A DNA stretch of 36,284 nt from Bacteroidaceae bacterium (GTDB lineage: Bacteria; Bacteroidota; Bacteroidia; Bacteroidales; Bacteroidaceae), in the NCBI GenBank assembly GCA_017938245.1, contig JAGBBX010000044.1, positions 1 through 36,284 on the forward strand, in the 5' to 3' direction. Below, piece after piece: positions 1 through 7,170 of the stretch. The position numbers and the translations under genes are program-made. The notes below the pieces were generated by a model. The model worked only from the letters and a program-made list of their open reading frames with translations, ran no database searches and was not told the DNA's origin. The stretch's first letter is position 1. Each line of letters begins with the position of its first letter.

Positions 1-137
1 TCTTTAAGTTCGCGGATGGTTGCATCGGAACCTATACCAACATATAAGTCGCCATACGTAGCAGCCTCCTTAAAAAATGCCACGTGTCCCGAGTGTAACA
101 TATCGTAACATCCCGAAACAAAAACTTTCTTAGCCAT
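1..137 (-). CDS. Nucleotidyltransferase (cytidylyl-/adenylyltransferase fold), N-terminal part only
   Basis: The gene runs off the left edge of the window; only about the first 45 codons are visible. The reverse complement starts at ATG 137 and reads MAKKVFVSGCYDMLHSGHVA and onward. The HSGH near residue 16 is the HxGH nucleotide-binding motif of the cytidylyltransferase-like superfamily (TagD, RfaE C-domain, CoaD types), preceded by the usual hydrophobic strand VFVSGCYD. Members transfer NMP from CTP or ATP to phosphorylated or phospho-sugar substrates. The substrate cannot be told from this fragment. Its start codon lies only 24 bases past the last tRNA-like element (162-218), so the repeat array would form its 5' leader if both are co-transcribed. 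Confidence 0.8.
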   Translation of the reverse strand, partial: MAKKVFVSGCYDMLHSGHVAFFKEAATYGDLYVGIGSDATIRELK

Positions 138-161
138 AATAATATGTGTTTATTCTTTTGT

Positions 162-277
162 AGCAACCGGTGGAATTGAACCACAAACTTTTCACAAAGT
201 CCCTCCTGTGCGGTTGCTCACACCCTCGATAATTATTGTTATTATGGATTTTTTTTTCCTTTGGAGCAGAGGGTGTG
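162..277 (-). ncRNA. tRNA-like structured element, copy 1, with 5' hairpin
   Basis: Read on the minus strand, a hairpin stem CACACCCTC/GAGGGTGTG (277-269 with 227-219) is followed without a gap by the 8-bp acceptor-like stem AGCAACCG/CGGTTGCT (218-211 with 169-162). Inside lie an anticodon-like hairpin with loop TTGTGAAA and a T-arm GTGG-TTCAATT-CCAC that fits the tRNA T-loop consensus. Relative to the other copies one base is lost in the D-arm-position linker (GGAGGG instead of GGTAGGG). One G-C pair of the anticodon-like stem has become G-U, which keeps the pairing. It lies directly upstream of the nucleotidyltransferase start. Confidence 0.6.
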
Positions 278-390
278 TTTTCCTATATTATACCTGGTTA
301 CCCAAAAATGGCTGTTGCAGTGTTTAACCATTTTGGCGTTTGGTATTGTTTTTGATTTTGTATAAATCTCGTTTGTAATTTACTCTTTGT

Positions 391-503
391 AGCAACCGGT
401 GGAATTGAACCACGAACTTTTCACAAAGTCCCTACCTGTGCGGTTGCTCACACCCTCGATTATTGTTATTATGGAATTTTTTTCTTTTGGGGCTGAGGGT
501 GTG
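391..503 (-). ncRNA. tRNA-like structured element, copy 2, with 5' hairpin
   Basis: Minus-strand fold: a 9-bp hairpin (503-495 with 457-449, 37-nt loop) abuts an 8-bp acceptor-like stem (448-441 with 398-391). The linker CACAGGTAG stands where a D-arm would be. It is followed by stem GGACT/AGTTC (431-427 with 418-414, one G-U pair) around loop TTGTGAAA, and then T-arm GTGG/CCAC with loop TTCAATT. The core without the extra end pair is 56 nt, against about 73 nt for a normal tRNA. There is no D-arm, no variable loop and no encoded CCA. The loop triplet GTG would read as a His anticodon, and the extra A-U pair at position -1:73 recalls the -1 nucleotide of tRNA-His. An alternative pairing CACA (440-437) with TGTG (425-422) competes with the anticodon-like stem. 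Confidence 0.6.
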
Positions 504-619
504 TTTTCCTATATTATACCTGGTTCCTTAAAAAATGGCTGTTGCAGTGTTTTAACCATTTTGGCGTTTGGTATTATTTTTGAATTTGTAAAAAATCTCG
601 TTTGTAATTTATTTTTTGT

Positions 620-731
620 AGCAACCGGTGGAATTGAACCACGAACTTTTCACAAAGTCCCTACCTGTGCGGTTGCTCACATCCTCATTAAATGTTATTA
701 TGGATTCGACGTTTTTTAGAATTGAGGATGT
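620..731 (-). ncRNA. tRNA-like structured element, copy 3, with covarying 5' hairpin
   Basis: The tRNA-like core (677-620) matches copy 2. The upstream hairpin has changed sequence but not pairing: ACATCCTCA/TGAGGATGT (679-687 with 723-731). The C-G pair 453:499 of copy 2 is T-A here (682:728), a compensatory change, and a T-A pair is added at the loop end. The loop keeps only the segment TCCATAATAACA (minus strand) in common with the other copies. A promoter-like TAACTTTG lies 28 bases upstream on the same strand, so this is the promoter-proximal copy. Confidence 0.6.
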
Positions 732-758
732 ATGTTGCTGTTTTTATCTAATGTTCCG

Positions 759-766
759 CAAAGTTA
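759..766 (-). promoter_or_regulatory. TAnnTTTG -7 element upstream of the tRNA-like array
   Basis: The minus strand reads TAACTTTG, an exact match to the Bacteroidota -7 consensus TAnnTTTG. A transcript would begin near 750 and enter the covarying hairpin of copy 3 about 20 bases later. No clear -33 TTTG was seen at the usual distance. Confidence 0.5.
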
Positions 767-800
767 GCTAAAAAGTTTTATTTTTGAGGTATGTCTCCTT

Positions 801-1298
801 TTATTTAAGTTCTATGACTCTGTTAATATCGGCAATATACCCGGTTTCGTCTTTGAAGCGCGCTCTGGCAACATTACAGGCTGTAACTGCTTTTGGCCTT
901 TGTTTATTGCATAATTGTGCTTTAATGGTTGAGGTGCACAATATCTCGGGGTGTGCTTTCTTGAAATGCTCTATGCTTGATTTTAACTGTAAAAGCCCAT
1001 CGCTAACCCAGCCTTGTGAGTCTCTGTCTTTCAGTTCTATAAAGATAAGATTGTTGTCGTGCTTTAAAAGACCATCGCAACGGTTATCCATAGAATTATC
1101 GGGGCGCAGAGTAGTAATGCAATTATCTATAGGGTAGAACGTTGCTGTTTTATTCCGGTGGTTTACTACTTGGGCAACCCACTTGCTGATATCTGTAATG
1201 TCAATATATGCAGGTGTCAGGTTTTGATCGTCGCATAAACCAAAATCTTTTGCATTGGTGGTTTGGGCATATATGCTGTTAAAGAAATTTACTTGCAT
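801..1298 (-). CDS. Small PD-(D/E)xK-like nuclease candidate paired with an ATPase
   Basis: The protein has 165 residues and no name I recognise. Residues 75-90 read DGLL, then LIFIELK, giving Asp75, Glu88 and Lys90 in the D-(x)n-E-x-K spacing of PD-(D/E)xK nucleases. The strand before ELK is hydrophobic. A QLKSS segment about 14 residues later resembles the helix motif that follows the core in Mrr- and VRR-like enzymes. It overlaps the 3' end of the upstream ATPase gene by 10 bases, implying translational coupling and a shared function. No membrane segment or signal peptide is seen. Nuclease activity is inferred from the motif only; it could also be a substrate-binding partner that kept the fold. 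Confidence 0.6.
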   Translation of the reverse strand: MQVNFFNSIYAQTTNAKDFGLCDDQNLTPAYIDITDISKWVAQVVNHRNKTATFYPIDNCITTLRPDNSMDNRCDGLLKHDNNLIFIELKDRDSQGWVSDGLLQLKSSIEHFKKAHPEILCTSTIKAQLCNKQRPKAVTACNVARARFKDETGYIADINRVIELK

Positions 1299-2497
1299 AG
1301 GTCTTCTAATTCTAAAAGTTTGGTAAATCTCTCGTTGCTGCCTGCCAGGCTGTTATTGAGGAGGTTCTCGTCCGATGGCATTCCTTTGTAGCTGTCCAAT
1401 AGCGAGTATTTGCCAGTGGCATCATTGAACTCATATACATGCAGTTGGGACGGATGTATATATGAACCGGATGGTACTATCTGTTCAAGTTGTTCGGTTT
1501 GCTCGGAATTTGCTATTTGTTTTATTGAGTGGGCCTTGACAAATAGTGCCAAATAGTTGATGATGTATGGACTGTGTGATGTCATTATCAACTGGTTTTT
1601 ATCGCATATATTGTTCATGCGGAGCAGACTGGCAAGAACTTCCCATTGGCTTGAGGGAAAAAGATTCTGTTCGGGTTCTTCGACAATGTTTATGAAACTG
1701 GACTTGTTGAACCGTGCCGGAAGTGTAGAGATGGCGGCACGCCTCTGTTCTTCGGTAAACTTTTTATTCTTGACAATGTCAGATAACAATTTCTTGAATC
1801 TCTCTCTTTCGTCTTCGGACATTGGCGTCTGTTCCGATTTAGTCAATATTGATTGTGATAGATTATCTGAAACTATATAAAGAGGTATAAAAGACTGATA
1901 GCCACTGGAAACTTCGCTAACGCGCAGTTTGTAGTCTTTGCCTTTTAGATGGAGAATGTCGTTTTGACGGTCGTACTCTAAACTGGCATCGGCTATTGGT
2001 AGCTTGTACTGACCTTTGATGTTTTTTTGAGCATTTTTGTATTCATCGCGAAACTCTCGTAAAGATGGTGATGATACTTTGAGTTCTTTGAAGGTTTCGA
2101 TATATGTCAAGAAGTTGCGCTCGGCCGGAACATACATTATCTGGGGCAGTTCAAAGGTTGTATTGTTTTTAGTCCTGGTAATGTGTAGATTTCCCTCTTC
2201 GAATGTGAAGTTATAGGAGTCACCTATATATTCGATTCGAGTATCAGGCATCAGATAGTTATGGATTCTATTATAGGACAAGAATGTGTTCTTGAATTTC
2301 GATTTGCGCTCAATGTTCTTGATTGTATAGTCGCCTCTGTTCAGTGCTTTCTCTATCCACAAGAACGTAGAAATGAGCTTGGCTACTGTGCTCTTTCCAG
2401 AACCTTGGTTGCCTATTAGAAGGGTTACTTTATCTATGTCGATCCAATTATCGTTATCTTTTAAAGGACCGAAGTTCTGTACTCTTATTTTTGACAT
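1289..2497 (-). CDS. AAA family (ABC-like, AAA_15/AAA_21) ATPase, putative defence component
   Basis: A 402-residue cytoplasmic ATPase of the OLD/RecF-like ABC class. Walker A is GNQGSGKST at residues 29-37. VPAERN near 123-128 is typical of these predicted defence ATPases. The ABC-type signature SSGYQ is at 197-201. Walker B with the catalytic Glu is INIVEEPEQNLF at about 269-280, and the H-switch TSHSP is at 306-310. The protein is complete, starting at ATG 2497 just past the WecC region. Such ATPases usually act as sensors or motors for a partner effector, and here the overlapping downstream nuclease-like gene is the obvious partner. Known comparable pairs include PARIS (AriA/AriB) and Septu (PtuA/PtuB), but the partner fold differs, so I assign no system name. 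Confidence 0.8.
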   Translation of the reverse strand: MSKIRVQNFGPLKDNDNWIDIDKVTLLIGNQGSGKSTVAKLISTFLWIEKALNRGDYTIKNIERKSKFKNTFLSYNRIHNYLMPDTRIEYIGDSYNFTFEEGNLHITRTKNNTTFELPQIMYVPAERNFLTYIETFKELKVSSPSLREFRDEYKNAQKNIKGQYKLPIADASLEYDRQNDILHLKGKDYKLRVSEVSSGYQSFIPLYIVSDNLSQSILTKSEQTPMSEDERERFKKLLSDIVKNKKFTEEQRRAAISTLPARFNKSSFINIVEEPEQNLFPSSQWEVLASLLRMNNICDKNQLIMTSHSPYIINYLALFVKAHSIKQIANSEQTEQLEQIVPSGSYIHPSQLHVYEFNDATGKYSLLDSYKGMPSDENLLNNSLAGSNERFTKLLELEDLCK

Positions 2498-2607
2498 ATC
2501 TAGAAAAGGTTACAAATGAGTGATAAACAAATTGATGCTTATAACATTCGCATAACAAATATTGTTGTATAATGATATATTACGGGTTGTGTGTATATCA
2601 TTGCTTC

Positions 2608-3813
2608 TTATTTCTTGTATATTCCGCAGAAATCGAGTATTACTTTGTTCTTGTCGTAGGGTAGTGTCTTGAATTGGTCGTGCGCGGTGAGCATTACAAC
2701 GATGTCGGCTTTTGCAAAAGCATTCTCGTAGGGAGTGAGCTTGTATACGTTGTGTTCTTTTACATTGGGCTCGACAACGAGGATGCTTGCTCCATTGCAT
2801 ATTTGCATTACTTTGCCTACTATGTGGCTCGAGGGCGACTCGCGAAGGTCGTCGATGTTGGGCTTGAAGGCGAGGCCCATCATTGCTACAACGGGCTTGC
2901 AGTTGTTTTTCAACTCGAACTCGAGTATGGCGCTGCGTACTTTCTCGGCACACCACATCGATTTATAATTGTTTATCTCGCGTGCTGTGGCTATGATGCG
3001 TGCTTCGGCAGGGTAGTCGGCTGTGATGAAATAGGGGTCTACTGCGATGCAGTGGCCGCCTACACCGCAACCGGGTTGCAGAATGTTCACGCGGGGGTGT
3101 TTGTTGGCGAGGGTTATCAGCTCCCATACGTTGATGCCTGCTTTTTCGCAGATGAGCGAGAGCTCGTTGGCAAAGGCTATCTGTACGTCGCGGCTGCTGT
3201 TCTCGGTGAGCTTGCACATCTCGGCGGTGCGGCAGTTGGTTCGGTGTAACTCTCCTTGTACAAATTGTGAGTAGAATTCTATTGCTTTTTCGGTGGACTC
3301 GGGGGTGAGACCGCCTATAACGCGGTCGTTATGCACAAGTTCGTATATTACATTTCCGGGGAGTACGCGCTCGGGGCAGTAGGCTATGTATATCTTATCT
3401 TTTAGCTCGGGGCGCTCGGTGAAGATGATATCGGCCATCTTCTCGGTGGTGCCTATGGGTGAGGTCGATTCTATGACGTAGAGGTCGCCCTCTTTTAAAT
3501 AAGGTAATACGGCACGTGTGGCTGCTTCGACGTATGAAACGTCGGGTTCGTGGTCGCCTTTGAAGGGGGTGGGGACTACCATAAAGTAGGCATCGCTCTC
3601 CCGAGGTGTGGTGTAGGCTTTGAACTTGCCTGTGGCGATAACCTCTTGTAACATCTCTTCCATTCCAGGCTCTATAATGTGCAGAATGCCTTGGTTCGTT
3701 ACTTCAACAACTTTTTCATTTATATCAACTCCAATAACGTCTATTCCGTGTTTTGCAGCTATTATCGAGGTGGGAAGGCCGATGTAGCCGAGTCCCATAA
3801 AACAGGCTTTCAT
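2608..3813 (-). CDS. wecC: UDP-N-acetyl-D-mannosamine dehydrogenase
   Basis: A 401-residue cytoplasmic NAD-dependent dehydrogenase that oxidises UDP-ManNAc at C6 to UDP-ManNAcA, a precursor of surface polysaccharide. The Rossmann motif GLGYIGLPTS sits at residues 7-16 and the second strand ends in Asp30, which selects NAD. Nucleophile Cys255 lies in GGHCIAVDP and the conserved Lys is at about 201 (MCKLTENS). The length fits the family. It lies 45 bases downstream of wecB, whose product supplies its substrate, so assignment as WecC rather than another UDP-sugar 6-dehydrogenase is well supported. Confidence 0.93.
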   Translation of the reverse strand: MKACFMGLGYIGLPTSIIAAKHGIDVIGVDINEKVVEVTNQGILHIIEPGMEEMLQEVIATGKFKAYTTPRESDAYFMVVPTPFKGDHEPDVSYVEAATRAVLPYLKEGDLYVIESTSPIGTTEKMADIIFTERPELKDKIYIAYCPERVLPGNVIYELVHNDRVIGGLTPESTEKAIEFYSQFVQGELHRTNCRTAEMCKLTENSSRDVQIAFANELSLICEKAGINVWELITLANKHPRVNILQPGCGVGGHCIAVDPYFITADYPAEARIIATAREINNYKSMWCAEKVRSAILEFELKNNCKPVVAMMGLAFKPNIDDLRESPSSHIVGKVMQICNGASILVVEPNVKEHNVYKLTPYENAFAKADIVVMLTAHDQFKTLPYDKNKVILDFCGIYKK

Positions 3814-3858
3814 TATGCGTATCTTATTTTTTCTGTTTTTTATGGTTTATATGTGTAC

Positions 3859-5010
3859 TTATTTCAATGCTTCGACTATTCTGCCGCAAGCGAGTCCGTC
3901 GCCGTAGGGGTTGACGGCTTTGCTCATTGCATCGTAATGTGTAGGACTGTCGAGCAGAAGCGATACTTCGCTTACTATCTTGTTGTAGTCGGTTCCAACG
4001 AGTTTTACTGTGCCGGCTTCGAGGGCTTCGGGGCGCTCGGTGGTGTCGCGCATAACCAGTACGGGCTTACCAAGGCCGGGGGCCTCTTCCTGAATACCGC
4101 CGCTGTCGGTGAGGACAATGTGGCTCTTTTCCATAAGGTAAACAAAGGAGAGGTATTCCAATGGCTCGATGAAGAACATATTGCCAAGGCTGCTGAGGTC
4201 TTGCCCGAACACTTCGTGGATGGGTTTGCGTACGTTGGGGTTCAGGTGCATAGGGTAGACAAAATCTACATCGGGATACTTCTGTGTCAAGTTTTTGATG
4301 GCTGTGCACATACTGATGAATCCATCGCCGAAGTTTTCGCGTCGGTGACCGGTGATGAGAACTAATCGCCGGCCGCTTTCGAGACGTGTTACATCGTAAC
4401 CTGTTTCGGCAAGATGGCTCTTGAGTCCGCTTGCCAAGGTCTTGTTCTCGTTTATCTTGTTTACAACCCAATGGAGGGCATCAATTACAGTGTTTCCTGT
4501 TACGGTTATGCTTTCGGCTTTGATTGCTTCGCACAGCAGGTTTTGTTTGCTAAGGGTGGTGGGGGCAAAGTTGTAAGCTGCTATTCGGCTTGTTATCTGC
4601 CTGTTCATCTCCTCGGGCCAGGGGCTGTATATGTTGTGTGTGCGTAGGCCTGCCTCGACGTGTCCGACGGGTATCTGTTGGTAGAATGCTGCGAGGGCTG
4701 CTGCTGTACTTGTTGTTGTATCGCCGTGAACAAGAACGACATCGGGGGTGGACTCTTTCAGTACGTCGCGCATTCCTGTGAGGACGCGTGCTGTGACATC
4801 GTAAAGGTCTTGTCCCTGTTTCATTATGTTCAGGTCGTAGTCGGGGGTTATCTCAAATAGCTGTAATACCTGGTCGAGCATCTGACGGTGCTGGCCCGTT
4901 ACACATACTATTGTCTTGAAGGTTTCGGGATGTTTCTGGAACTCTTTTACAAGTGGGGCCATCTTAATGGCTTCGGGGCGGGTTCCAAAAACCAACATTA
5001 CTGTTTTCAA
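3859..5010 (-). CDS. wecB: UDP-N-acetylglucosamine 2-epimerase (non-hydrolysing)
   Basis: A 383-residue enzyme converting UDP-GlcNAc to UDP-ManNAc by an elimination/addition mechanism in a GT-B fold. The N-terminus VFGTRPEAIKMAPLV is diagnostic. Also present are VHGDTTTSTAAALAAF, HVEAGLRT and PWPEEMNRQI, which carry the conserved acidic residues, and TGHRRENFG with the catalytic His. The C-terminal TDSGGIQEEAP and RDTTERPEA motifs bind the UDP portion. It lies between ugd and wecC in a leftward operon (64 and 45 bp spacers) and feeds WecC directly. Confidence 0.95.
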   Translation of the reverse strand: MKTVMLVFGTRPEAIKMAPLVKEFQKHPETFKTIVCVTGQHRQMLDQVLQLFEITPDYDLNIMKQGQDLYDVTARVLTGMRDVLKESTPDVVLVHGDTTTSTAAALAAFYQQIPVGHVEAGLRTHNIYSPWPEEMNRQITSRIAAYNFAPTTLSKQNLLCEAIKAESITVTGNTVIDALHWVVNKINENKTLASGLKSHLAETGYDVTRLESGRRLVLITGHRRENFGDGFISMCTAIKNLTQKYPDVDFVYPMHLNPNVRKPIHEVFGQDLSSLGNMFFIEPLEYLSFVYLMEKSHIVLTDSGGIQEEAPGLGKPVLVMRDTTERPEALEAGTVKLVGTDYNKIVSEVSLLLDSPTHYDAMSKAVNPYGDGLACGRIVEALK

Positions 5011-5074
5011 ATTCGCTAATATATTATTAAATGTTTGTATTTTGGTTATTGTCGTCTCTTGCGAGATGAGTAGT

Positions 5075-6394
5075 TTAATCTCTTTGGAATATATCTCGGG
5101 TGTATACTTTATCTCTTACATCGTCGAGACAAGTATCGTAGCGGTTGGCTATAATGGCTTGCGACATCTCTTTGAACTTGTCGAGGTCGTTTACAATGCG
5201 GCTGCCGAAGAAGGTGCTGCCATTCTCTAATGCAGGCTCATATATAATAACTTCGGCACCTTTGGCTTTTATACGTTTCATCACTCCTTGAATAGAGGAT
5301 TGACGGAAATTGTCGCTGTTGCTCTTCATCGTCAGTCGGTATACGCCTATTATGCACTCTCTTTCGTCGGTGGCGCTGTAGTCGCCTTTGCTATAGTAGT
5401 CGTAATAACCGGCTTTTCGCAGCACTTGGTCGGCAACGAAGTCTTTACGGGTGCGGTTGCTGTCGACAATGGCGGTCATCATATTCTGGGGCACGTCCTG
5501 ATAGTTGGCAAGTAGCTGTTTGGTGTCCTTAGGGAGGCAGTAACCACCATATCCGAAGGATGGGTTGTTGTAGTGGTCGCCGATGCGTGGGTCGAGGCCT
5601 ACGCCTTGGATGATTGCCGCCGAGTCGAGTCCTTTTACCTCGGCGTAGGTGTCAAGCTCGTTGAAGTAGCTTACACGCAGCGCTAAATATGTATTCGCGA
5701 AGAGTTTAACAGCCTCGGCCTCCTTGAGTTCCATAAACAGGGTGGGGATATTCTCTTTTATCGCTCCTTGTTGCAGGAGTTTTGCGAAGGTGTGTGCTGC
5801 CTCTTCGAGGTGATTGCCGGCAATGGCTTTTATGGCTTCGTTCTCTTCGCCGAACTTCTCTATCATCTTGGGGTAGCCAACGATAATGCGGCTGGGGTAG
5901 AGGTTGTCGTAAAGTGCCTTGCTCTCGCGAAGGAACTCGGGTGAGAAGAGCAAACGGAACTTATGTGTTGTGTCCCAACCTTGCTCCTTGAATTTCTGTG
6001 CATACTTTACATATAGGCTGCGGCAATAACCTACGGGTATGGTACTTTTAATAACCATTGTTGCCTCGGGGTTTGCCTCAAGTACAAGGTCGATAACATC
6101 CTCGATGTGATGTGTGTCGAAGAAGTTCTTCTGTGGATCGTAGTTTGTTGGTGCTGCAATAACCACAAAATCGGCATCTTTGTATGCTGCTGCTCCGTCA
6201 AGTGTGGCTGTGAGGTCAAGTTCCTTCTCGGCAAGGTATTTCTCGATGTATTCGTCCTGAATAGGCGAGATGCGATTGTTTATCATTGCTACCTTTTCGG
6301 GGACAATGTCTACCGCAATAACCTTATTATGCTGTGCCAAAAGGGTGGCTATGCTTAACCCTACATATCCTGTGCCGGCAACTGCTATTCTCAT
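5075..6394 (-). CDS. ugd: UDP-glucose 6-dehydrogenase
   Basis: A 439-residue nucleotide-sugar dehydrogenase making UDP-glucuronate from UDP-glucose with 2 NAD. The Rossmann motif GTGYVGLS is at residues 7-14, APTNYD at 81-86, STIPVGY at 117-123, and catalytic Cys286 in [10 protein letters not shown]. The N-terminal half resembles the enterobacterial Ugd type more than WecC. The protein is about 50 residues longer than the roughly 390-residue enterobacterial enzyme. It is the first gene of the ugd-wecB-wecC group, so the operon would supply both UDP-GlcA and UDP-ManNAcA for capsule or O-polysaccharide. No glycosyltransferase or polymerase is encoded nearby in this window. Confidence 0.9.
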   Translation of the reverse strand: MRIAVAGTGYVGLSIATLLAQHNKVIAVDIVPEKVAMINNRISPIQDEYIEKYLAEKELDLTATLDGAAAYKDADFVVIAAPTNYDPQKNFFDTHHIEDVIDLVLEANPEATMVIKSTIPVGYCRSLYVKYAQKFKEQGWDTTHKFRLLFSPEFLRESKALYDNLYPSRIIVGYPKMIEKFGEENEAIKAIAGNHLEEAAHTFAKLLQQGAIKENIPTLFMELKEAEAVKLFANTYLALRVSYFNELDTYAEVKGLDSAAIIQGVGLDPRIGDHYNNPSFGYGGYCLPKDTKQLLANYQDVPQNMMTAIVDSNRTRKDFVADQVLRKAGYYDYYSKGDYSATDERECIIGVYRLTMKSNSDNFRQSSIQGVMKRIKAKGAEVIIYEPALENGSTFFGSRIVNDLDKFKEMSQAIIANRYDTCLDDVRDKVYTRDIFQRD

Positions 6395-6831
6395 AAAAAT
6401 GTGATGCTATTTGATGGCGTACTGTTTTTGTACTCGATTTCTTTGTGAATTATGGGTATAACAAAGGGACGCCAAAATTCAGCGAAACGTGGCTTTATAG
6501 TATAATCGGGGGACATCGATAATCTTGTATTTATTTGATTATCAATCTGTTGCGCGCGAATATATGCTGTTTTTTGTTTCTCTGTTTTTTGATATTCGGC
6601 GCACTATGCAGGTACTTAGTCATACCAATATATGGCAAAATTAACTTATTATTTGAAACCTTGCAAATTATTCGCAATATATTTTGTTTTAACTATTATT
6701 GTGGTAATTGGTTGTAATTGGAATTGTAGAAACGCGATTTTAATGAGAATAACAGTTTTTTTGATTTTTTTTCTGAAATAGCAACCTTGTGAAAAATTAT
6801 TGTTGTATCTTCGCAACGCAAAGAAATGTTT
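6395..6831. other. AT-rich intergenic region upstream of ugd and tRNA-Gly
   Basis: This 437-base region between divergent ugd and tRNA-Gly has no credible coding frame. It should contain the leftward ugd promoter, but no good TAnnTTTG match was found near the start. A short inverted repeat GTAC/GTAC lies at 6419-6433. The right end holds the tRNA promoter. Confidence 0.5.
6806..6813 (+). promoter_or_regulatory. -7 element of the tRNA-Gly gene
   Basis: TATCTTCG, one base from the TAnnTTTG consensus, begins 26 bases before the tRNA. A TTG at 6787-6789 could serve as the -33 element. Confidence 0.5.
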
Positions 6832-6904
6832 GCGGTAGTAGCTCAGTTGGTAGAGCATTGGCTTCCCAAGCCGAGGGTCGCGGGTTCGAGTCCCGTCTAC
6901 CGCT
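6832..6904 (+). tRNA. tRNA-Gly (anticodon CCC)
   Basis: A complete 73-base cloverleaf: acceptor GCGGTAG/CTACCGC, D-arm GCTC with loop AGTTGGTAGA, anticodon stem TTGGC/GCCGA with loop TTCCCAA (anticodon CCC), variable loop GGGTC, and T-arm GCGGG-TTCGAGT-CCCGT. The discriminator base is T and CCA is not encoded. It reads GGG glycine codons. It serves as an internal contrast to the D-arm-less tRNA-like elements at the left end. Confidence 0.97.
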
Positions 6905-7170
6905 CAAAAAAGATAATTGATTATTTTCCAATAATTTACATCGCGCAGAGAATAAAGACGACTTCACAAAAAGCCTTTTTTGTGTTTTTTTTCACCTAAA
7001 ATCGCGCAAACCTGCATACAAATAGCTTGCAAATTTCAAACCGTCAGTGTGGAGCCATTTTGTTGTTCTCCTATAAATGTTCTCTATACACAATCAAAGC
7101 ACGACATTCGGTGGACGATGATTTTGAATACTACGCCCGCTTCGGTGTCGAAACATTTATGGTAAAAATA

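Larger units (their letters stand above)
158..740 (-). repeat. Tandem array of three 229-bp non-coding units carrying tRNA-like elements
   Basis: The block AGCAACCGGTGGAATTGAAC and its flanks recur at 162, 391 and 620, so the period is exactly 229 bp twice. Units 1 and 2 are nearly identical over their full length. Unit 3 keeps the tRNA-like core but diverges beyond about 690. The spacers of units 1 and 2 contain an inverted repeat AAAATGG/CCATTTT (305-311 with 328-334; 532-538 with 556-562), which on the minus strand is followed by a short T run and then TATAAT. That could be a weak terminator followed by a promoter. No credible coding frame was recognised; the open frames crossing the repeats have unrecognisable composition. 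Confidence 0.85.

Noticed and set aside
162-677. Canonical tRNA-His genes
   Set aside because: The GUG loop and extra end pair suggest His, but the D-arm and variable loop are missing and the core is only 56 nt, so a standard tRNA is not supported.
702-711. GGATTCGACG on the plus strand, identical to a conserved tmRNA D-loop segment, near a tRNA-like domain
   Set aside because: It is on the strand opposite to the T-arm, is absent from copies 1 and 2, and no tag-peptide frame or pseudoknots were found.
158-740. CRISPR array
   Set aside because: The repeats are 229 bp apart, the spacers of units 1 and 2 are nearly identical to each other, and no cas genes are present.
399-1137. Plus-strand open frames across the repeats and opposite the small nuclease gene
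   Set aside because: They lie in repeats or antisense to a gene with recognisable motifs, and have no plausible start context or family resemblance.
6980-7165. Short plus-strand frame between tRNA-Gly and lrgB
   Set aside because: No ribosome site and no recognisable composition; the 266 bases look non-coding.
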